Shown piece after piece: positions 20,869-32,438 of a stretch of 64,000 bases of DNA. The notes beneath the pieces were generated by a model. That model saw only the letters and a program-made list of their open reading frames with translations, did no database searches and was not told where the DNA came from. Origin of the DNA: Paraphoma chrysanthemicola (lineage: Eukaryota > Ascomycota > Dothideomycetes > Pleosporales > Phaeosphaeriaceae); the NCBI GenBank assembly GCA_020744225.1, contig JAGMWG010000015.1, positions 496,001 through 560,000 of the forward strand. The letters are read 5' to 3'. Position 1 is the first letter of the stretch. Every line of letters starts with the position of its first letter. The translations under genes were made by a program, and so were the position numbers.

Positions 20869-22471
20869 TCAAAAGAAGTAGCCCGACTTCTTTGCAATCT
20901 GCGTTCACATCATTACAACGGCGTTACAGCTTAAGAGCAACGAATGCGTACCTCGACTCGCTCGCCGTAAGAAGGGATGTTGAAGAGCAACGCACAAGAG
21001 CTGTACGCGTACGCCGTTTCATGCATGTTCCCGTACTGTGAACACAAATCAGCCATGCCCTTTCGAGTACTCTTGCACGCACTACTTACGCGGCTGTATT
21101 CGAATTGGACACCCTTCGCATCATCATTTGGTTCATTCAACCAAGTGACCTTCATCAGATCACTTGGGTACTCGTTGTAAGCGTCAATGATCGTACCTTC
21201 ATCGGGAACCTGTACGTTAACAGTGGCCGGCTCCGACAGCTCATGTCCCACATGGTTATGCGTGCGGCAACTCTTGTCAAGTAGTCCGTCTTCGATCATG
21301 TCTTCCACATCCTCTTCGTCGAGGGGTTCCATTACTGGGCGGACAAAAACTTCAATACCAAGAGAGCGGAATACCTCATAGGCCATCATGTCGATACCTT
21401 TCAATACCGCTGGAAGAGCTGAGGCGCCCGCTTTGGTGGAGTGAGCGTATGCGTGACTACAATATTTGCCAAGTATGCCGCCTGTGTTGAATCAGTCTTT
21501 GATTGCGATCGGTATGTGACAGTATGGTACCTTCTATCATAAAATCCGGATGCAGAAGCGCCGCTCTAACTTCCTTGTGCAGTGGGAGTTTCGGAGCACT
21601 GAGAGTCCTGCTGAAACCTGCCAGTTCGCCAAGACCGCGACGGACGAACAGATTGTATGTCAGGGTGATGCGATGACCTGAACTTACTTGGAGAACCTCA
21701 TGCTCGCAGTCACTGAAGAAGGCTGCCCACTGAATTGTGTTGGCTGTGCCAGACCAGTCGAATGTGCTGGTATGTCCGCGGTGTCGCACGACCAGCTGGC
21801 CGCCCTCATGCTTGCAAGGTAGACAAACGACTAACGATCCGAATTGAAGCTCCGAACGTGGCGTGTCAAGGTGAGGCTTGAAAAAGCCGGACGGTGCTTG
21901 ATATACCTTGTCGAAGTCAGTGATTGCTTTTAGAAGGAACATAACATACATTGAGCTTGTAAAGCTCAGCTCGAATTCCTTGAAAGGTACCACGGAGCCT
22001 TGGAAACAAAGTCTGCCCAATTTCGTCGATGATACCGATCTCATAAGGACAGAAGTTGGTGGAGAATGCTGTGGTATCAAGCTTCAATGCCTTGCGATAT
22101 GTCTCATCCAGAATGTCCTGGCCATCAAACCCGAAACTTGCAGGCTCTGTCGCCTGCACCAGATTTTCGAGTGAGCGCATCGTTCCGTGGGACGGCTCGA
22201 AGATTGGCAGTGGGAAAGTGATCTTCTGCACTGATGAAGCAGCATCCCAACGGATGACGACGGGACTTGTCAATGTTTGAGTTGAATCCTGCGTGAGTCC
22301 TGAAAGACCTGGATTGTCCGGCACGAGGGAGGACTGCGTAGCATCTGGTTCACCACAATGAATGGCGCCACCGCATGCATACTTAGATTGATCGAGAACG
22401 TTGGAGAGTGCCTGGGTGACTTCGTCTATAACAGAGACCTCATCGCTGGAGACACTAGAGGAGTAAGACAT
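20869..22471 (-). CDS. 2-oxoglutarate/Fe(II) dioxygenase, prolyl-4-hydroxylase-like
   Basis: Five exons: 22471-21950, 21906-21531, 21481-21090, 21035-20952 and 20898-20869. Introns are 43, 49, 54 and 53 nt and all phases match, giving 467 aa ending IAKKSGYFF. The double-stranded beta-helix core is clear: FKPHLDTP gives the iron ligands His186 and Asp188, CEHEVL gives His243, and GHRITLTYNL gives Arg253 for the 2-oxoglutarate carboxylate. LVVCLPCKHEGGQLVVRH between them is typical of a large fungal P4H-like family. The substrate is unknown. Relatives are often found singly in fungal genomes. A TATATAAAT box lies about 115 bp upstream of the ATG. Confidence 0.88.
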
Positions 22472-22585
22472 GGTTGTCTTGGAACGAAAGTCTGAGTGTG
22501 GGGAGATTTGAAAATCTAGGTATCCTTGTAGTTGAGCCTTTTAGTTGGAGTGGTGTTTAAGAAAAATAAAAGAGCAAAGACATAC

Positions 22586-22594
22586 ATTTATATA
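22586..22594 (-). promoter_or_regulatory. TATA box of the 2OG oxygenase gene
   Basis: The minus-strand sequence TATATAAAT lies 115-123 bp upstream of the oxygenase ATG at 22471, a normal spacing for a fungal TATA element with a short 5' leader. This is inferred from position and sequence only. Confidence 0.5.
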
Positions 22595-22974
22595 CTGTTA
22601 ACGTAACGCGAAGTCATGTGAGGCGCGTTGCGACGAGAAAATGTGAAGCAAAATTGTTGGCTGTGACGGTGACACACAAACAGGCAACCACGCGCCGCCA
22701 GTCGCGTCCAGTCTCAGCAGCCTAAGGTGTATCACCTCAAGTCAACTTCTTGCTGCTCAAGCGACGCATTTGCTAGGCATCCGCTGGAAGAATGTAGTTT
22801 GGAGAATTGGAAGACCCGATATGGTGTTACTGCACAATGGTGCTTGCATGGGTGTATGCGGCCTTTGAAGTTCAACGAGAACATCTTCTTCTCCCTGCTC
22901 CCGAATTGAACTCAGATCTTAAGCCGATCTGAAAATAAGGGAACCGTAGCTTTTGCGACACAGTATTTAAGCTA

Positions 22975-22991
22975 TTTTTTTTAAAAAAAAA
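22975..22991. repeat. T8-A9 homopolymer tract
   Basis: Eight T followed directly by nine A form a perfect palindromic poly(dA:dT) tract in an intergenic region. Such tracts disfavour nucleosomes and often mark promoters or transcript ends. It is too simple to say more. Confidence 0.8.
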
Positions 22992-23377
22992 TCTGTGACA
23001 CGTCCACATTAACATCCCGCCAGCCCCGCGTTTGGTGATGTATTGCTAGAGCGCATCATGGACTTCAAATTATCATCAAAAAGTCCACTGTACCAGTGAC
23101 TTGCATGTGCGAGGCGAATTGTCCTTGGTTGTGAGAGGAGAGTGATCCAGAGGAGTTGTGTTAATGTTGATGAAGGCGAGAGCACACGCGCTGAGAACTG
23201 GAACTATTCAGGCAAATTAATGGGCACTGTAGGGCATTATAGCCATATTGAAGAAAACTCAAGAATCAAGTTCATCTGACTCAATTATTGTAATTATGTC
23301 CATCTCCAGAAGTTCTCACTCGCTCCGCCGGTCGAATGTTAGCCGCGACCCTCTCATCTAGTTCTCAGCAAACCATC

Positions 23378-24241
23378 TCATTTCAGATTGCGGGAACGCA
23401 TCTGACAGAATACACAACCTCGGCAGTGACGTTGGTGGATCCGCTCTGAGCTATTGATTGGTTCCCATGGTGCAAAGATGCTGCTTCTCGTGACCTGCGC
23501 TTCTCTCCTCACAGCTGGTGCGTTCTTCATCTTTTTGTTATCTTCGACATCGCCTTCGTATCCATTCAGATCCTCCGACGAGGCAACTGGTGAGTCCGGA
23601 TGCAATGCATCAGCTTCGCCAGTCCGAGATGATGTGCTGTCGTCGTTGCCGTTCGATGTTTGTAAAGGCGTCGCAGTGGGTTCAGCAATGGTTGACTCCT
23701 TCACTTTCTCAGAGACTTTGGCGCGTCGTAGACGTGTGGTATTTCGCGGCTCCACTGGCCGTGCCTTAGACAGTCTGTTTTGCTTGGCAATCTGAGCCCA
23801 GGTCGTCGCGCCCGTGATGTCTTGCTGCGCCTGCCCCACTAGCAACGGAAAGACCACCTCGTAGTCTGAGTCCGGTCTCGATTCTGGTTGTTCCTCCGCC
23901 TCAACTTCTTCATCATCGTCGACAGCGCCCAGCGGCCGGTTCGTGTTTCGCTCCTCCCGAATGTGCCGAATAGACCGATGCTTGCTGTATGATTCCACCC
24001 GCAACACAACGTTCTCTAGACGAAACCCATCGGTATGTTCTTGAGCTTGGTTCGCCTCTCGCTCCGTTCGAAACCCCAAGACCACGGTGGTTATGTCGCT
24101 ATTCGGATACACGTTCTTGATGCGGATTGGTTGATACGGGGCGTAAAGATCGGGAACGGCACGTTTTGTCATATATGTGGGAACATTCTTGACAAAGATG
24201 AGGTGCTCGTCTTTCGCTTTGGGATCACGAGCTCGTCGCAT
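23378..24241 (-). CDS. RRM-like RNA-binding protein
   Basis: A 287-aa protein from ATG 24241-24239 to TGA 23380-23378. The first 90 residues resemble an RNA-recognition motif. LIFVKNVP serves as the RNP2-like strand, TTVVLGFRTEREANQAQEH as a degenerate RNP1 strand plus helix, and ENVVLRVESYSK as the last strand. The RNP1 aromatic positions are not canonical. The rest is disordered: an acidic patch (DDDEEVEAEE), a WAQIAKQNRLSK segment, then Ser/Thr/Glu-rich sequence ending in a Cys-containing CRGCVFCQMR tail. A role in RNA binding is likely from the fold, but no target or complex is suggested by the context. Confidence 0.65.
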   Translation of the reverse strand: MRRARDPKAKDEHLIFVKNVPTYMTKRAVPDLYAPYQPIRIKNVYPNSDITTVVLGFRTEREANQAQEHTDGFRLENVVLRVESYSKHRSIRHIREERNTNRPLGAVDDDEEVEAEEQPESRPDSDYEVVFPLLVGQAQQDITGATTWAQIAKQNRLSKARPVEPRNTTRLRRAKVSEKVKESTIAEPTATPLQTSNGNDDSTSSRTGEADALHPDSPVASSEDLNGYEGDVEDNKKMKNAPAVRREAQVTRSSIFAPWEPINSSERIHQRHCRGCVFCQMRSRNLK

Positions 24242-25193
24242 CCTTGTGGTAGACTGTGGTTGATGGTTGGTGCGGATTTGGATCGGGCAATGTGGGTTGT
24301 GAGCGATGAGCTACTGATTGCTCGCACCGTAGCTGCTTCTTTGTTTGGAGGCGGTTGCGTGAGTGTGACTGAAAATTTCACGGCTGGCGTCATGGAGGTG
24401 AAGTCGCGAAAGGTCACGTGAAAGGAGATAAGCCTGACGGAGGTTAAAGTCGCGTTCACCAACGAAGCGTCATCGCTACTGAACCACATTAAATATGCCA
24501 CAGCGTTCCAAAATGTCTTAGTTCGTAAGATTAAGGCCATAGCTTCCCGAAACGGGCAATCAAAGCTTGACTCGAGATCGAATCCAGCAAACGGATGACC
24601 GAAAGGGCGGCAAACAAAATTATGATGTCTAAAACAGACACGGTACAGTCTCAAAATCTTCAACTCTGTAGCCGCGCCACGAACTCAACCAAAAAAAAAC
24701 CCAAAACCTTCACAAGGTAGCGCATTTGGTCATAAGCAATAGTTTGTACGAAATCGTGGATATGGTTACACAGCGTGGATCTAGTGCAACTTTGAACCTG
24801 GCTAAGGGGCGCTACATCACACCATCTAAGTCTATCTGCGATGAATGGTATGGGAGAACATACTAAACTGATCGTGTATTGGGGTGCTGATCTTGACAAG
24901 CATCGATAGGGAATTGTTCGAGCCCGCACCCCAAAAGAGTACGAGATTGGCAGGCGCGGAGGCAATTTCAGACTATACAGGACGACCACCTACGTATACC
25001 AAGCAGGGCTGATGTCCTTTTAACGGCTTTTGGGGCTGTTTGAACAATGTCTCTGCTACATTAAGTGATGTACATCGAGTACACGGTGAATGCCCGTTCT
25101 CGAGGTTGCCGTCACTCCCCATCACGTTTGATTCAGCGAGGCCCCAACGCGTCCTTGGAAATTTGCCGTTGCAAATGAGGCCTTTCACACTAC
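24242..25193. other. Intergenic region
   Basis: About 950 bases with no supported gene. Several short frames on both strands are motif-free. Confidence 0.45.
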
Positions 25194-25578
25194 TTGGATC
25201 GACTACAGCTCCGGAGATCAGTATTCAAGTTGACCTTCGAGCTCGAGATCTCCGTCAATCACACCATCGAGGAGCTCATAGGTTGCGTGAGGCCCTATTT
25301 CCGGACTCTGAAGGCTCTGCACGAGAACGGAAGTACGGTATTGATCTCAATGGATATTGAAAAATTGAAGAAGACAAACTCGCCTGGACCGCTTGCAAGC
25401 AGGCGTCCTGCTATTTCCCGCTATATGTTCCGCTACCCGGTCTCGACTGCGACGTTTGAGGACTTCAGGGCCCGCTTAAAGCAGGTAAATTGAGAACTAT
25501 CGAATTTTTAAGGGAACCATGGTGCTGACGATATATAGGAAGCTTCGTCCATTGGCATACAAGTTCAAGACAACCTCT
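25194..25578 (+). pseudogene. Remnant related to the F-box-like gene at 28445
   Basis: A coding-like stretch without its own ATG reads LTFELEISVNHTIEELIGCV, then RTLKALHENGSTVLISM. After a good 54-nt intron (25486-25539; GTAAAT, GTGCTGAC, ATATAG) it reads EASSIGIQVQDNL and stops at TAG. The strand-helix-strand pattern parallels the segment IHVFIEADGKTQEQ to DAGYVVNIVM in the intact gene 3 kb downstream. No upstream exon could be joined in frame. I read it as a 5'-truncated paralogue, though a short gene with an undetected first exon is possible. Confidence 0.38.
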
Positions 25579-26086
25579 AGCCATCGAGTGCTGAGGCTCG
25601 ATTGCAATGAGCACTCAGAAACAAAATCGGTGAACACTGAAAAGCGTGTGTTTGATCCTTTATGGCTATCCGTGGGCATGAGAGCATGAAGATGCAAACT
25701 CAGGGAGAGGCTCGAAGCTTGAACCATACCTCGGGTGCGAAGTTCAAAAGCTCGGTACCATTTCGCCCGAGATCAGCGCGTCGAGCCGCGCGATCGGCGG
25801 GAGGCTTGAACGTGCTGAAATCATCCGATTGGCGCGAAGACTCTGGGGAAAACATGGGGAAAACGGTGTCCGCGAGATTGCTCGCACACATTCTTGGAAA
25901 CACGGGCTACAGTGTCGAGACAGGTAGAGGGTCCGACCGCCTTCCTCGCAACTGCCAGATGCAGAACACTTCCCGCTCCATTAGATCTTCCATAATTGCG
26001 CCGAGCGTTCAATCATTTTATACCGTCTTAACTCCCCCAATATTGCGTTTGTTCACGACAAAAGTCTTTCGCGTGTTTTTGTCGCC
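25579..26086. other. Intergenic region upstream of the GH28 gene
   Basis: About 500 bases. A TTTATA element at 26017-26022 sits about 65 bp before the GH28 ATG and may be its TATA box. No gene was seen. Confidence 0.45.
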
Positions 26087-27458
26087 ATGTTGCTAAATAC
26101 GCTCGTATTAGCGCTGTCAGTATCGTCAGCTACTGCAAGTCCATCAAATGCCCGGAAAACGTGCATTGTAAAGAACAGCGGTACCAATCTCACAGATGAT
26201 GCGCCCGCAATACGTGCGGCGTTTGAAGAATGCGGGCACCACGGCAAGATTGTGTTCAGCCCCACGACCTATTACGTCAACACAGAGTTGGACATCAGAG
26301 GACTCGAGGATGTAGATATTGACGTACAAGGAGAGCTTTTGGTACGACTAATTGATGGCTGTAGAAGAAATCAACTGACATACCCAAGTGGAGCACCGAC
26401 ATCCAGTACTGGCTCAATGCATCTCTCCCAGTCGGCTACCAGAACCAGTCAACGGCGTTCATCCTCGGTGGCAACAATGTCCGCATCAACGGTCACGGTG
26501 TAGGAACCTTCAACGGCAACGGCGATTATTGGTACCAGTGGATCAGGAAACAGAGTAACACGTCCAACTATCCTGGCCGTCCGCACCAGATCACCTTCAA
26601 TGGCTTGACCAACTCCGTGGTGAAAGGTCTAAGATTCCTGCGAAGTCAGATGTGGACCATGTCGATTATCAACAGCCATCACAACAAGTTCGAGGATATA
26701 TTCGTCAACAACACGGGGAACGTAGTGTCGAGCTGTATGTAACGATCACCTCACTAGACTGCGCCACGTGCTGACTGATAATAGCAAACACCGATGGCGT
26801 CGACACATTCTTCTCCTCCAATATTCTCTTCCGGAATCTCACCGTCTACAATGGCGACGACTCCTTCTCTTGCAAGGCCAACAGCACCAACATCACCCTG
26901 CTGGACTCACACTTCTACCACGGCCTCGGAATCGCCATTGGCTCCATCGGACAATACAACGGCAGATTCGAGACCATCGAGAACATCCGTGCCGAAAACG
27001 TCTTCTTCTCAGACACTCTGCACGCCTTCTACGTCAAGACGTGGACCAACGACCAAAACGGATACCCGCCCAACGGCGGTGGCGGCGGCCGGGGGTACGC
27101 GCAGAACATGGTGATGAAGAACCTAACAATCGAGGGGATGAGGGGCGCAGCGTTTTCGATATCTCAGTGCACGAGATTTAGCGGCGCGCCGGGGGTAGGA
27201 AATTGCACGAACAGCCAGTTTCAGGTGAGAGACGTTGAGATTAGTGGGATGAAGGGAACCACGAGGGATCGGAGAACGGTCAGTCTGCAGTGCAGTGCTG
27301 TTGCGCCATGCACGGATATCGCGCTCGATGGGATTGATTTGAAGTATTCAAATGGGACATCTGTGCGGAACTTCTTGTGTGGAAACGTGGTGGGGAACAA
27401 AGGATGGAATTGCACTGGTCCCGTTTGCGTGGGAGGAAGCGCCACGGGAGGATGTTGA
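26087..27458 (+). CDS. Glycoside hydrolase family 28 (polygalacturonase-type)
   Basis: Three exons: 26087-26341, 26389-26734 and 26785-27458. Introns are 47 and 50 nt (GTACGA...CCAAG; GTATGT...ATAG), giving 424 aa. The N-terminus (MLLNTLVLALSVSSATASP) is a secretion signal. The right-handed beta-helix motifs are present: NTDGVD, NGDDSF with the catalytic Asp pair, and YHGLGIAIGSIG with the conserved His. The usual RIK substrate-binding motif appears as YVK (FYVKTW). KTW after it resembles exo-acting members. Several Asn-X-Ser/Thr sites and a Cys-rich C-terminus fit an extracellular enzyme. It cleaves pectic polymers, but whether it acts on homogalacturonan, xylogalacturonan or rhamnogalacturonan is not decided. 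Confidence 0.9.
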
Positions 27459-28444
27459 TTCCGATGGAGAATGTGAGGCTCATGGGTAAGGCAACGATGG
27501 CGTTGAATGCCGCGAGCTGTGGTGTGGCATGTCATTGGCCTGTTGAAACGCGGTAAGCACGCTGCCCGCTTTCGGTGAATAGGACGCGTCTAAGTTGCTG
27601 CAATACTGAGGTCTTCACATATGCATTCCGTCATCTTTCAATTGGATAACCATCTGGTTTGGTTACTGGATTCAGTTTGATCTACCTTTCGACAATTGAC
27701 CGGATGCATGGTAGACAATAGTGGTCCACACATACTAGCTAACCCCATAGATAGCGAAACAACATCTGGGCGATCATGTTCTTAACGGGTTGCCATCTTT
27801 TTAGACTTACTATACATCTCTCTGCAATCCCCATTAGTATGATGTTTATTCTCGATGTATTTGCGCGTTTCCAGAGCTTCCACCTACTTGAAATGCAACC
27901 TCTTGGAGGCTGTCAAACTTTGTATGGCTTGTTGGGAAATTGTCAAACAACTGAAATCCCTCACGAGTACTCGAGAGCAGTACTTGAACGGGTGTCAATG
28001 GCACGTAGGGGAGAAATATCTAACATTTCGGAGTCAATCATTGTCTGGCACTGCGAGATCTCCAGGCATGTTGTCAAAACGGATGGTGAGATATGGCGTG
28101 CCATCGAAATATCCTGCTCAATATGGAGGCATGTCCTGCTACTATGTAAAGTAATGCTCTAAAGAATCTACACGCGTTCCATGGTAACGCCAAGGCAAAG
28201 CATCCGAGGTGAAAGTGAAATGGCAACGCTCGTCACGTGGCTTGGTGTTTGCAATCGCCCCTGCCCCAGCATCAGCCCCACCAAGCTCACTCTTGCCCGT
28301 TTCACCGCCCTTCATAGTATCCAGCCGTGTCTTCTACGTCTTCTTCAGCAGCAGCCAACACACTCACACACGTTCATGGCTTCATCCTCTGACCTATCCG
28401 TAAATCGAACTTCGTGAACAGCTACAGAATCATCTCCCCCGATC
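27459..28444. other. Intergenic region
   Basis: About 985 bases. A 128-codon plus frame at 27776-28162 has no motif and an unconvincing composition. CT-rich leader sequence precedes the ATG at 28445. Confidence 0.45.
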
Positions 28445-29606
28445 ATGACCAACGGATACGCGACGCGACAGTCGACTAGGTCACTCGCCGCTGCTCCGAG
28501 CAAAGCTTGGCGCAAAGATGTCTTCAGGTAAGCATGCCCTTCGAGCGGCAAGGCGCATTCTACTGACAAGGGTTCGCAGGACGCTCGACGGCATCACTGA
28601 CCTCAGACGAAAGTTTCGCGATCAATGCGTCGAATTGGAGAAGACTCGCAAGGTCGCGGAATCGGAAAAGGTGTACAAGCTCGCAGAGCTTGCCAACCAC
28701 CTGCCAGCCACGAAAGGACCTGTTCCCGCTCTCGTCAAGCCAACCCCCCAAACGCAGAAGGCGATCGCAACTCAGAAGAAAAAGCTCAAGAAGATAACAA
28801 AGGCTCTCAAGACGGCAAAGCGCAGCTTCGAAGATCAGGTGACTCACGAGGCGAAGCGACAGTGTCTGCCAATCTTCAACGCGATGTACGACAAGCTACC
28901 GCGCGAGCTGCGTGACATCATTCTTGACAACCTCATCTCAAATACGAACGCCACATTCTACAATGGCAAAGATGGCAAGGTGCAGCTTGCCAACGGCTGC
29001 TCTAATCTCCAGCACGTCTTCGACGTCTCTTTCACCGGTAACGGTGTCCATCGTGATGCTATCGAGGAGCTTGTTCGCAAGGGCGCCCGGTTTGATTTTA
29101 GACGCCGTCACGATCTCATCGGACAGGCCTTTGCGCAGTACGACTTTCCTCTCGCGCCGACTCTCACCAAGGTCGGCTTTACTCTCAACTCAGACGACAT
29201 CAAAGCAAGGGAGAAAGGATGCGTCAGCCTAAACGCTCTCTACAAGCTTCAGAAGGGCTCCAACATTCATGTCTTTATCGAAGCTGACGGCAAGACTCAG
29301 GAGCAAGTCGGACGCTCCTTCCGGCAGATCACACGCGCCTTCATGACATTCTTCAGTGCCCTAAAAGACGCCGGATACGTTGTCAATATCGTCATGAATC
29401 CAAACTACCTGCGCTCTAACGTTATGAACGACGTCAATAGCCACTTCAGCATCATTCACGAGCAAGACTTCCGGTATATTTTCAGCCTGGCTGAGCTGAA
29501 TGCGAAGTCCCCAGAGGTGGAGAAGAAGCTCAAAAAGGCATGCCAACTGTCCTGCATGAATCCTTACAGGGGACTGACATTTGCAGTACTTCCAAATTTT
29601 TGGTGA
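28445..29606 (+). CDS. F-box-like protein with coiled-coil N-terminus
   Basis: Two exons, 28445-28527 and 28580-29606, across a 52-nt intron (GTAAGC, CTACTGAC, TTCGCAG), giving 369 aa starting MTNGYATRQSTRS. Splicing joins DVFR to TLDGITDLRRKF. A downstream ATG inside the exon is not needed. The first 120 residues form a basic coiled-coil (KKKLKKITKALKTAKRSF). Then LPRELRDIILDNLI gives the short F-box-like/2EXR motif, followed by a domain of strands and helices (IHVFIEADGKTQEQ, DAGYVVNIVM). Such fungal lineage-specific proteins may be SCF adaptors, but no partner is known. A truncated relative lies 3 kb upstream. Confidence 0.72.
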
Positions 29607-29939
29607 GTCGTGGGCACACAGGCTTCATGTAGAAGAGTAAGAGTGGTTGGGTTAGATGGGTCTAGATACATTCAAGTAGTAATGGAGCTTCGTTTGGTTT
29701 TATATACTGTATCATGGTGGTCTTCACGTCATCCAAGGCTGTATAATGATCTAGTAGGAGTGCGTGAGGAACTCCAAGTGAGACGATGCCGGTTAAAGCC
29801 AAGGTTCAAGCTAAACATATTCAGACATTGCACGACCTTAATTCTCCAACATGCGGGACCGAGGAGGTCCTCAAATAACAGAGAACTTCACAAGATCGTC
29901 GCCCCAAGATGCGAAGACATCCATGCCTATCCAGCCCCA
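29607..29939. other. Convergent intergenic region
   Basis: About 330 bases between converging genes, holding their 3' ends. Nothing else was seen. Confidence 0.5.
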
Positions 29940-31725
29940 CTAAACCTCACGTGCCTTCACTCCCACCTCGTCCATCTTCTTCCTCCCAGTCCCTGCCTCG
30001 TCAGCCGACTCTTCTTCCTCACCACCCACACCCATAATCACCTTTCCGGTCCTGCCCTCAAACTTCTCGGCTATCTCCTCAAGCGTACATCCTTTCGTTT
30101 CAACGAACGTAAAGTACGCGATGATGAGAAAAACAAAGTCCCATGCTGCATTAATAAAATAAAACTTCCAGCCGAGGTTCTGCATTGCGTATGCCATAGC
30201 GAAAGAGGCGAGGAGACTGGTGGAACTGTTAGCGAGTGTTTAGAAGCTAGACGATGAGGACGTACCCGAATCCGCTGTCGAGCATGCGGAAGATTGCAAT
30301 ACCTGTCGCGCGTAGCTTGAAAGACGAGACTTCTGTGGGATACAAACTCGTCATGGGCGTGATGGAGAATGCATAAAAGCCTTGGAAGAGGAATATGACG
30401 GCGATGGTGCCGTAGATACCCGGAGTGTTGTCGCTTTCGCCGTAGCCTATCTGCGTATTTAGCATCATGGGAAATCTTCGACGCTACATCGTGCATGGGA
30501 ACGAGAGACTTACGCTTGATCAGCCCACCGATCATACACAGCGTGACCACCATGCCACCGACCCCAATGAAGGTCTGAATTCTTCGACCCAGGATGTCAA
30601 GCATGAAACTGCCAACGATGGCGACGGCAAAGGACCAGCAGTTGATGATGACCTGGACTTGCGTCTGTGTTCGTGTGCTAGTTATGCCGGCTTGAGTGAG
30701 AATTTTGCCTAGATAGTACCTACGACGGATCAGTAAGATACTATAAATGTAGGTGTGAAGGACGGTATCGACTTACGAGATGATAAAATTGCCAAACATG
30801 CTAATCATTGGTCCGAACGTGCATAAGATCACCAGTCTTCTGCGATTCGCTTTCGTCGATATGATTTCTCTCCATGGGTTTCTTGGGTACTGCTTCGCTT
30901 CTGCGCGAATCGTGTCGCGAATATCGTTCATTTGCCTCGCTCCAGCTGGCACATCTAATTGGTCCTTTCCTTGCATGATGAGCAAGACTTCTAATGCTTC
31001 ATCATCGCGCTCGCGTGCGATGAGCCATCTCGGCGACTCAGGAATGAAGGGCACAATAGCTGCAGCTAGCAAACTTGGCACAAACTGCAAGAGCGAGGGT
31101 AGGCGCCACGCCCACGTGCTGTTGATATTTTGACTTCCATAGTTCACAATTGCGGACGCCAGACTACCGACGTAGAAGCAGGAGAAAAACAATCCCAAAA
31201 CTCTTGCTCGGTTTCGCGGAGGGAGTAACTCGCCCAATAGCGTCGGTGCCGCACCGTTACTGATCGCCGAGCCGATGCCGACGATGATACGTGCCGTGAC
31301 GAACATTCCTACATTCTGCGAAGCGGCTTGGAGAATGATGCCTATGACGCTCACGATAGAGGCAATGTAGATGGCGCGCCGGCGACCAAAGTAATCGGGT
31401 ACAGGTTGCATGAGGAAAGAACCAATGATACCACCTATCCACATTGCGGCGTTATTGAGGCCTTCGGTCGCTGTGTTCAGATGGAAGTACTCCGAGTAGG
31501 AAGGGAGGATGAGGAGACCATTCATGACGGATGAATCGTAGCCTAGAGTCTGGAGTTCCGTCAGTGGCAGTCGTGGCCTGGTGGGCTTTCGTGAGGCCCA
31601 GGAACTTTTGAACAAAGACATACTGCAGAGTTGACGATAGTTACAGCCAGGAGTAGAGGCATGAGGATCCGATGATCTGCAGGGACGATCTTCGAGACAT
31701 GTTTGCGCTCGAAGCGGCTCGCCAT
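29940..31725 (-). CDS. MFS sugar porter (hexose/disaccharide transporter family)
   Basis: Five exons: 31725-31624, 31549-30777, 30719-30514, 30446-30266 and 30216-29940. Introns are 74, 57, 67 and 49 nt with consistent phases, giving 512 aa. The first intron joins VNSA to TLGYDSSVMNGL, the standard TM1 of sugar porters. Other signatures are DYFGRRRAI, PESPRWLIARERDDEAL, ILGRR and the C-terminal VETKGCTLEEIAEKFEG. Members carry sugars by H+ symport across the plasma membrane. Which sugar cannot be told. The gene is divergent from the DUF1479 gene at 32439, with 713 bp between them. Confidence 0.92.
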
Positions 31726-32438
31726 GTTGTTCTTTACTTGAGAAGACTCAATGATACGCTTAAGCAGTCCAGTCTCACAGCAGTTACAAAGCTGACTCTA
31801 GAATGTTAACGAAGGCGAAAGAGCCTTCACCGGTGAGATGAACGAGGAGAGCACGAAGTTCTTTCTGCGAGCGACTGAACGGAGAGTGATATACCTCGTC
31901 GTATCAAGCGCCGATAAATAGAAGGCTCAGTTTCGACTTGAGATTGCATGTCGCTCAGCTAAAGCGAATGCTGATAGCACTTCCAGCTGCCTAGGAGGAG
32001 CGAACATATCGGTGAGTATGCACCCGACCTAGTAATCGGAGGTAATGCCTATACTTGCCGTCCAATCAGCCAATACGGAATGAACCGATGTCACAAATCT
32101 ACTGACGGCAATTAGGATAGTTCATCGGACCCCAGGCTGAAGTAGCCGGAAGAAGACCTAGGGCTTCTAAACTGGCCCGAGCTCGGCCGAGTGGACCCAC
32201 TTGGAGGCTGCATGGTTCCCCACCATCTCCACAAATGTCGAGTACGGTTATCGTTCAAACAGATAAGCAAATGTAGTGCTGAATAGTGGGGTGAACGTTT
32301 TGGTTGGTGCATCGCGAAAGGTTTCCTCGCGCGATGTTTTGAATCACGACCTCCTTGCGATTCTGTAGTATCGAAACCCACTGCGTCCATCCCGTGGTCC
32401 TCCTCGAGCGTCCAAAGAGCAAGCCATCAAATTCAAAT
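31726..32438. other. Divergent promoter region
   Basis: About 710 bases between the sugar porter and DUF1479 starts. The short frames lack motifs. Likely promoter sequence, no specific element recognised. Confidence 0.5.

Larger units (their letters stand above)
22472..23377. other. Intergenic region
   Basis: About 900 bases upstream of the 2OG oxygenase gene. Apart from the TATA box and a T/A tract at 22975-22991, no gene or RNA is supported. Confidence 0.5.

Noticed and set aside
27776..28162. 128-codon frame as a gene
   Set aside because: No domain, signal or splice support. Its composition looks random, and another frame is equally open over the same stretch.
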